From: CANJJB01 sp964449295
Lineage (GTDB): Bacteria > Chlamydiota > Chlamydiia > Chlamydiales > Rhabdochlamydiaceae
Assembly: GCA_964449295.1 (NCBI GenBank)
Contig: CAYUZN010000042.1
Coordinates: 1-14,728 of the forward strand
DNA: 14,728 nucleotides
Direction: 5' to 3'
Numbering within the stretch: position 1 is the stretch's first letter; each line of letters begins with the position of its first letter. Shown in pieces: positions 6,149-11,085 of the stretch. Both the position numbers and the translations under genes were made by a program. Below the pieces are notes generated by a model that was not told where the DNA came from, did not search any database, and saw only the letters and a list, made by a program, of their open reading frames with translations.

Positions 6149-7250
6149 TAGTCGTATCTAATCTCATAGGCATAATGACAAAGAGTGCCTCAGTAGAATC
6201 TGTGATTAAACCGGGATTAAAAGAGTCTGTGAGGGTGAGCTCAACTGTTTCATCTTTGCTGTGCCGTAATACGTCGATAAAAGAGTGGGGGTTGAAAGCG
6301 ACTTGAAATTGAGGCCCTGCGTAATTCACTGCCATGCTGACTTTTCCTTCACCGATGTCGCTGCTGATAGCTGAGAGGTTTAATTCGCCTGGCGTAAATG
6401 TAAAGCGCACAGCACTGCTAGGCTCTGGAATGAAAAGAGAGACTTGGCGCAAAAGAGAAATGAGCTCTTCTCTATGAAGAGAAATGGGTTCTTGAGATTT
6501 TTGAGGAATGACACGCTCAACATCTGGGTATTTCCCAAAAAGTAATTTAGAGATCAGACTTAAAGAGGCAACTTCGATAGAGACTTTATCGGCCATGAGG
6601 GTGAGTTTAGAGCTTTCATCATCTTTATCGAGAAGCTTGATGATTTCTTCGACGGTTTTTAAGGGAAAAATGTAAGAGCCTTCAGAGCTCTCTGGTTGGT
6701 CGAGTAGGGTGCGTAATTTAGCAAGTCTTTTTCCATCTGTGCCAATAAATACGCCTGTTTTATTCGTGTTTTGAAAAAGAACGCCATGTAAAACTTGCCG
6801 GTTATCATCCCGTGCTGCTGCAAAAGAGCTTCTGGTGAGCATCTCTTTGAGGATTTTGTTCTCAATAGAAAATTGTGTGCCAGATGATAGATCAGGAAAT
6901 GTGGGAAATTCTTGTTTGTTCATGCCGCTCATTTTGAAGTGGGATGATCCGGCATTGATGACGGCTCCATCAGATGATGTTGAAATCACTTCGATTTGAG
7001 GCGCTGTCACTTCTCTAATCAGTTGGAAAAATTTTTTCGCAGGCAAAGCAATTGAGCCTTCTTCGCTAATCTCCGCTTTTGTAAAAGCTCTGATGCTCGT
7101 TGTCAGATCTGTGGCACTGATTACGATTTCATCTGCTTTCGCCTCGATTAAAATGTGCCCTAAAATAGGTGGAACTGGTTTTGTGGGAACAATGGCTTGA
7201 ACTTTTCCAATCAGAGCGACTAAATCTAAACGGGAGATAGTAAATTTCAT
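6138..7250 (-). CDS. dnaN: DNA polymerase III beta sliding clamp
   Basis: DnaN forms the ring-shaped dimer that tethers DNA polymerase III and other partners to DNA. The 370-aa product fits the family (366 in E. coli). It begins MKFTISRLDLVALIGKVQ and carries clamp hallmarks such as the segment around GVLFQ, TDGKRLA and, at the end, FVIMPMRL, which in E. coli is the very C-terminus and part of the partner-binding cleft. Here six residues follow, D-T-T-I-P-N; the last codons and the TAA (6138-6140) lie inside the palindrome at 5986-6148. I chose ATG at 7250 over an in-frame ATG at 7268, because AAGG lies 7 bases upstream of the former and the promoter at 7271-7299 would start RNA around 7264. 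It is transcribed towards recF. Confidence 0.96.
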   Translation of the reverse strand: MKFTISRLDLVALIGKVQAIVPTKPVPPILGHILIEAKADEIVISATDLTTSIRAFTKAEISEEGSIALPAKKFFQLIREVTAPQIEVISTSSDGAVINAGSSHFKMSGMNKQEFPTFPDLSSGTQFSIENKILKEMLTRSSFAAARDDNRQVLHGVLFQNTNKTGVFIGTDGKRLAKLRTLLDQPESSEGSYIFPLKTVEEIIKLLDKDDESSKLTLMADKVSIEVASLSLISKLLFGKYPDVERVIPQKSQEPISLHREELISLLRQVSLFIPEPSSAVRFTFTPGELNLSAISSDIGEGKVSMAVNYAGPQFQVAFNPHSFIDVLRHSKDETVELTLTDSFNPGLITDSTEALFVIMPMRLDTTIPN

Positions 7251-7270
7251 AAAAGTGCCTTTTTTCATAA

Positions 7271-7299
7271 AACATACTGCAAAAAAACGAAGGTGTCAA
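7271..7299 (-). promoter_or_regulatory. probable promoter of dnaN
   Basis: On the minus strand a perfect -35 box TTGACA (plus 7294-7299) is followed by a 17-bp spacer and a -10-like TATGTT (plus 7271-7276). The predicted RNA start is near 7264, giving a leader of about 14 bases before ATG at 7250. Confidence 0.6.
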
Positions 7300-7360
7300 T
7301 CATCTCTATTGCCTCACACTCTAAAATTTGATAGGCTGACATATGCCCAAATTTTCAATT

Positions 7361-7374
7361 AGGAGATTTCTTTG
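7361..7374 (+). promoter_or_regulatory. ribosome binding site and TTG start of the MsrQ-like gene
   Basis: AGGAG at 7361-7365 stands 6 bases before TTG at 7372-7374. No ATG or GTG in the same frame is equally well placed, so this decides a TTG start. Confidence 0.6.
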
Positions 7375-7977
7375 TGGTGGATAAGGTTTAAGTCATTTGA
7401 GTTCTTGAAGAAAAAAAAGATCATCTGGTTGTTCGTTTCTCTTCCTTTAGTGGCAGTGATTTTTCAACTTTTGATGTTTTCTTTTAAAACATCTCTTTTC
7501 TGGGATCGTAGTCTTGTGATCGCTGGATATACAGCTTCCATTCTTTTGGCTCTATGTCTTATGTTGAGTCCTTTACATAAAAACTTTCCCTCACTTAGGG
7601 TCTTTAATTTTTTAAATAGGCGTAAAAGAGAAATTGGTCTTGCTGTGTTCTTTTATGCTTGTATTCATGCTCTTTCCTATTTTCTAAGAAAATACACAGC
7701 AACAAGAACCTTTGAATGGATCTATTTGCTACATCCTATCATTATTCCAGGAGAAATTGCTTTTCTTATTTTCTTTTTCTTGTCCATCACAAGCAATAAT
7801 TTTTCAATTCAATGGTTGGGGTGGAAAAAATGGAAATCCCTGCACCGACTTATCTATATTGCAGAAGGCGCCGTCTTTGTGCATATGCTTCTTCAAAAAG
7901 GAACTGTCCTCATTTTTGGATGTGTCATTTTCGCTCTTCTTTTCAGTATCCAACGTCTGCGGTTAAGACAGAACTGA
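7372..7977 (+). CDS. MsrQ/YedZ-like haem-binding membrane protein (ferric reductase-like transmembrane domain)
   Basis: This 201-aa integral membrane protein has about six hydrophobic segments, near residues 17-38, 46-66, 88-104, 118-140, 157-174 and 178-194. The fourth transmembrane block and the flanking helices carry the family's histidines: RREIGLAVFFYACIHALSY with His99, and WKSLHRLIYIAEGAVFVH with His158 and His171, fitting b-type haem ligands of the YedZ/MsrQ and ferric-reductase-like fold. In E. coli MsrQ passes electrons through the inner membrane to the periplasmic methionine sulfoxide reductase MsrP. No msrP lies in this window, so the partner is unknown and the broad family name is safer than msrQ. 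It is divergent from dnaN, and its last 35 bases overlap the convergent ATPase gene. It starts with TTG after a good AGGAG. Confidence 0.78.
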   Translation: MWWIRFKSFEFLKKKKIIWLFVSLPLVAVIFQLLMFSFKTSLFWDRSLVIAGYTASILLALCLMLSPLHKNFPSLRVFNFLNRRKREIGLAVFFYACIHALSYFLRKYTATRTFEWIYLLHPIIIPGEIAFLIFFFLSITSNNFSIQWLGWKKWKSLHRLIYIAEGAVFVHMLLQKGTVLIFGCVIFALLFSIQRLRLRQN

Positions 7978-9118
7978 CATGTTGGTAGTTAAGAAGAGAG
8001 ATGCTTCCGATTCTCTGCTCTTTGTCACCCGTATAGATCAAATAACCGACAGGAGCTCTCTCTTTAACTAGCTTCTGAAAAAAATGCAGATTTTTTAAAA
8101 ATTCGGCGTTGAAAGTTTTTGACGATTTAATCTCAATTGGAATGAGAGTATTTCCTGTTTTAAAAATAAGATCGACTTCGTTTTTTTGAGCATCTCTGTA
8201 GTAGTAGAGTTGATGGTCAAGGCCTTGGTTAAATCGGTGTTTAATCAATTCGAGCACAACGAGATTTTCTACAAGATGTCCTCTTAGAGGGTCTCTACTT
8301 AATTGTGTCGTATTTTCAATTCCTAAAAGATAGGTGGCAAGTCCGACATCTGTAAAAAATAGCTTGGGCGATTTAATGGCTCTTTTGCCAAAATTTTCAA
8401 AATAAGGCTGCAATCGAAAGACAATGAAAGAGGCTTCTAAAATAGAGATCCATTCTCTGACGGTATGAGACGAGATGCCAACTTCTCCTCCAATTTCTTC
8501 TAAATTGATGATTTGGCCAATTCGGCCTGCACAAATGCGCACGAATTTTTCAAATTGAGACAGATCTTTCACATTGATGAGTTTTCTTAAGTCTCTTTCA
8601 ACATAAGTTTGAAAATAGTTACGATAAGCTTTTGTAGGATCGAGCGCATCTTTATAGATACGAGGGTATCCACCGGTAAATATAATTTCATCAATAGACA
8701 CATCAATACCGGCTTCAGACAATTCATGCAGACTCATAGGTAGCAGAGTTAAAAGCGCTGTTCTTCCAGCAAGAGACTGAGAGATGGCCTCGTGTAGCTC
8801 AATTTGATGGCTCCCTGTCAAAATGAAAAAGCCTTTTTCATCTAGCTTGTCGACAATTGTTTGAATGTAGGATAGAAGAGAGGGAACTCTTTGAATTTCA
8901 TCTAAAATGGCACCCTGAGGGTATTGTTCTAAAAACCCTCTGGGATCTGTGCTGGCCAGCTGTCTTATGTCAGGATCTTCAAGGCTAGCATAAGGCTTGT
9001 CTGGAAAAACAAGCTGAACGAGCGTTGTTTTGCCAGATTGACGTGGTCCCAGTATAGTAACCACTGGATATTCTTTTGCAAGTGCTTGAAGCTCAGGAGT
9101 TAAGTCTCTTTTGAACAT
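7943..9118 (-). CDS. AAA-family ATPase with DUF4143 C-terminal domain
   Basis: This 391-aa protein belongs to a widespread, poorly characterised family, often horizontally moved and present in many copies in bacteria and archaea. Walker A is GPRQSGKTT at residues 24-32, Walker B is AILDEIQRVP near 70-79, and a sensor-1-like ILTGSHQ follows. A winged-helix-like stretch (NLEEIGGEVGISSHTVREWISILEA, broken here only by its length) precedes the C-terminal DUF4143 part. This ends with a PD-(D/E)XK nuclease-like pattern: Asp316 in NEVDLIF, then Glu329-Ile-Lys331 in PIEIKSS, with a more N-terminal Glu in GHLVEN. All key residues seem present. The gene has no plain Shine-Dalgarno. A 43-bp dyad ends one base before its ATG and suggests self-regulation. 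The 3' end overlaps the MsrQ-like gene by 35 bp. Cellular role unknown. Confidence 0.9.
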   Translation of the reverse strand: MFKRDLTPELQALAKEYPVVTILGPRQSGKTTLVQLVFPDKPYASLEDPDIRQLASTDPRGFLEQYPQGAILDEIQRVPSLLSYIQTIVDKLDEKGFFILTGSHQIELHEAISQSLAGRTALLTLLPMSLHELSEAGIDVSIDEIIFTGGYPRIYKDALDPTKAYRNYFQTYVERDLRKLINVKDLSQFEKFVRICAGRIGQIINLEEIGGEVGISSHTVREWISILEASFIVFRLQPYFENFGKRAIKSPKLFFTDVGLATYLLGIENTTQLSRDPLRGHLVENLVVLELIKHRFNQGLDHQLYYYRDAQKNEVDLIFKTGNTLIPIEIKSSKTFNAEFLKNLHFFQKLVKERAPVGYLIYTGDKEQRIGSISLLNYQHVSSVLTADVGY

Positions 9119-9119
9119 G

Positions 9120-9162
9120 TGTTTCGTACAATCCGAAGTTGAACTTCATTTTGTACAAAACA
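9120..9162. promoter_or_regulatory. 43-bp dyad, probable operator of the ATPase gene
   Basis: Two 21-base arms flank the centre base 9141, with 17 of 21 positions complementary. The core is GAAGTT, G, AACTTC; outside it, after 3-base non-matching spacers, lie GTACAA (9126-9131) and TTGTAC (9151-9156), followed by near-matching flanks. It fills nearly all of the gap between the smpB stop and the ATPase ATG, and overlaps the predicted -10 box and RNA start. The symmetry fits a dimeric DNA-binding protein. An RNA hairpin masking the start codon is an alternative. Confidence 0.7.
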
Positions 9163-9176
9163 GCTTTTTTAGTCAA
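9148..9176 (-). promoter_or_regulatory. possible promoter of the ATPase gene
   Basis: The minus strand has TTGACT (plus 9171-9176, overlapping the smpB stop), a 17-bp spacer and CAAAAT (plus 9148-9153). The predicted RNA start falls near 9141, the centre of the 43-bp dyad. The -10 box is a weak match. Confidence 0.4.
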
Positions 9177-9628
9177 TCAGATCCATCTTGCTTCATCGCT
9201 CTGTCAATTGAGCGGTTGTGTTCTCTGGTTTTGATGGAGGCTCTTTTATCGTACTCTTTTTTGCCTTTGGCTGTCGCAATGCGCACTTTAACAAGACCAT
9301 GTTTGAGATACATGGAAAGAGGGATGACGGTGAGGCCTTTTTCTTCCGAGAGGGATTTGAGTTTTAAAATCTCTCGTTTGTGGAGGAGGAGTTTGCGTTC
9401 TCTTTTTTCTTCGTGGTTAAAGAGATTGCCAAAACGGTAGGGGGCTATGCTGGCGTTTTTAAGGAGAGCTTCTCCGTGGTGTAGAATAACATAAGCATCT
9501 TGAATATTGCCGCCATGGTTACGCAGAGACTTGATTTCAGTGCCGAGAAGGACAATACCTGCTTCAAATGTCTCTAGTATTTCGTAGTTGTAGTGAGCTT
9601 TGCGATTTGAGACTAAATCTTCAGCCAT
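9173..9628 (-). CDS. smpB: SsrA-binding protein SmpB
   Basis: SmpB binds tmRNA and brings it to stalled ribosomes for trans-translation. The 151-aa product shows the full family pattern: N-terminal LVSNRKAHYNYEI, then AGIVLLGTEIKSLRNHGGNIQDAYV, the AP-type loop around NASIAPYRFGN, ERKLLLHKREI, the VRIATAKGKKEYDKR segment, and a basic C-terminal tail, I-K-T-R-E-H-N-R, that in other SmpB proteins enters the decoding centre. I chose ATG at 9628; 15 extra in-frame residues upstream resemble no SmpB and overlap the gene before it. The gap from the upstream gene is 2 bp, so the two are very likely co-transcribed. No tmRNA gene is visible in the window. Confidence 0.97.
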   Translation of the reverse strand: MAEDLVSNRKAHYNYEILETFEAGIVLLGTEIKSLRNHGGNIQDAYVILHHGEALLKNASIAPYRFGNLFNHEEKRERKLLLHKREILKLKSLSEEKGLTVIPLSMYLKHGLVKVRIATAKGKKEYDKRASIKTREHNRSIDRAMKQDGSD

Positions 9629-9630
9629 AT

Positions 9631-11019
9631 TTATCCAAATAAGGATTGGCCGAAGGGAGTGACACAAAAACAATCTTTTCCTTCATAAGTCCCAATGGCT
9701 ATAATGCCTATTTCAAACAGCCACTCAAGCAAAGTGGCTTTGATGAGAAGAATCTCTTCTGCAGTATACTCAGGCAGTGAATAACGCCAAGATTTTCCTG
9801 TTTTTTTAAGAACAATTGTTGTGCGCTCATTCAAAGGAACCATGACTCCTTTGATAAAATCATCAAATAAGACCCAATCAGAATGGAGAACTCTTTGAAT
9901 TGACTTTTCAGCTTCTCTAATTAATCTTTCATTGCAAAGGTCTGCAGGAAGCTGGTGTATGCAAATGCGATTCAAAGGATGACGGTACAGAAAAAGCGCT
10001 TTGCTCTCAAGTCTCATGCCTAGCCATTCACTCGCATGTTCTGAAATCTTCAATTTATCCTGAGAAATTTCCGCAAATTTAAGGATGTAGAGTTTTTGGA
10101 TCACTTGTTTTAAATAGGGGAGATCTTGGAGCTCTTCACACTGAGACATCAAAGTTGTATATCCTTTGGCGTTTAGGTGGGTAGGCTCTTTTTTAATGAA
10201 CTCTAAAAGCGCTATCATATCTTGGATAAACGAGTAGTCTGCAGGTCTTAACCTGCGCACTTTAGACATGTCGGGAACTGGCTTAGGTGCTGTGTTCTTT
10301 AAGAAACTTAAATACTCATACCATTCGTGGAAAGGGGTGACAACTTCTTTAAATTCTTCACCTACTTTTTGGTAGGCAATGCAACAGATAAAATTAAATT
10401 CTAAAAACAACATATGCTCTTCAAATTTCTCAGCAGACAAGCCATATTTTTCAATAAGGTCTTTAGAGAAAATTTGAAGGTTAGGTGATCTAAAGACATC
10501 TTGAGCAATGGCAGACAGAGTGGCATCGCTAAAATTGATTTCCATCAGATAGCGTTGGAAAACTAAAGGGGTAATTAGATATTTTTCGACAATTGAATTA
10601 AAGATATTATTTGATAGTCTTGGTATCGAATACCAAGAAGGGAGCACATGGATAGGAACTTTTTTAAGAAGGTTTTGCAAGAATTCCATGTCGGGTTTGA
10701 AATCGGGCTCAAATTTGGGTGCCTGAGATTCATAATATTTACGCATCTCTTTATCGACGACAAAGGTCCCATTATTTTCTGTGAGTAACCCTGTGCTAGC
10801 CAATTTTTTAATAGAGAAAAGGATGTTTTCTTCAGATTCACCCATGTTTTTGGCAATTTTCTCAGGAGAAACGATGAGGGAGCTAAAGAGAACTTCTTCA
10901 AGAACGGCAACATCAATAGAAGAAAATTGAGCCATCAGAAGGCGATTTTCAATATCTTTTTTGTAATTGTAGTCGCTCAGGGTGACTTTATTCTTTCTAA
11001 ACGATTGGGTCTCTAGCAT
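9631..11019 (-). CDS. unrecognised protein with winged-helix-like ends, upstream of smpB
   Basis: I do not recognise this 462-aa protein. From the ATG at 11019, residues about 35-91 (from SIDVAVLEEVLF to NNGTFVVDKE, including SPEKIAKNMGESEENI and KKLASTGLL) have the helix-turn-helix and wing pattern of a winged-helix domain. The last 45 residues (YTAEEILLIKATLLEWLFEIGII, then C-F-C-V-T-P-F-G) look like a second one. No enzyme motif, signal peptide or membrane segment is evident. The start is uncertain: ATG at 11019 sits right at the predicted RNA start, ATG at 10935 (M-A-Q-F-S-S-I-D) is the alternative, and the frame stays open to 11100 over the leuS promoter. It lies 2 bp upstream of smpB in the same direction, so a shared transcript is likely. 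It may be a Chlamydiales-conserved DNA- or RNA-binding protein; this is inference only. Confidence 0.7.
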   Translation of the reverse strand: MLETQSFRKNKVTLSDYNYKKDIENRLLMAQFSSIDVAVLEEVLFSSLIVSPEKIAKNMGESEENILFSIKKLASTGLLTENNGTFVVDKEMRKYYESQAPKFEPDFKPDMEFLQNLLKKVPIHVLPSWYSIPRLSNNIFNSIVEKYLITPLVFQRYLMEINFSDATLSAIAQDVFRSPNLQIFSKDLIEKYGLSAEKFEEHMLFLEFNFICCIAYQKVGEEFKEVVTPFHEWYEYLSFLKNTAPKPVPDMSKVRRLRPADYSFIQDMIALLEFIKKEPTHLNAKGYTTLMSQCEELQDLPYLKQVIQKLYILKFAEISQDKLKISEHASEWLGMRLESKALFLYRHPLNRICIHQLPADLCNERLIREAEKSIQRVLHSDWVLFDDFIKGVMVPLNERTTIVLKKTGKSWRYSLPEYTAEEILLIKATLLEWLFEIGIIAIGTYEGKDCFCVTPFGQSLFG

Positions 11020-11026
11020 GCACGTC

Positions 11027-11055
11027 AGTATAGAGCTTTTTTTGTTTTGAAGCAA
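11027..11055 (-). promoter_or_regulatory. probable promoter of the gene upstream of smpB
   Basis: The minus strand has a -35-like TTGCTT (plus 11050-11055), a 17-bp spacer and a good -10 TATACT (plus 11027-11032). RNA would start around 11019-11020, at or next to the ATG, so the message would be leaderless or the true start lies at 10935. Confidence 0.5.
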
Positions 11056-11075
11056 TGTTCTTATTGTTGTATGCT
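11047..11075 (+). promoter_or_regulatory. probable promoter of leuS-waaA
   Basis: A -35-like TTGAAG (11047-11052), a 17-bp spacer and a -10-like TATGCT (11070-11075) precede leuS. RNA would start near 11082, only about 4 bases before the ATG at 11086. Its -35 box overlaps the -35 box of the divergent promoter. Confidence 0.45.
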
Positions 11076-11085
11076 CCTGTTTTTT

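Noticed and set aside
9111..9440. 109-aa plus-strand open frame
   Set aside because: It runs antisense to conserved smpB and across the ATPase operator region, and its residue make-up is that of a shadow frame.
9629..9673. 15-residue N-terminal extension of SmpB
   Set aside because: It overlaps the upstream gene, resembles no SmpB, and the next ATG gives the standard start.
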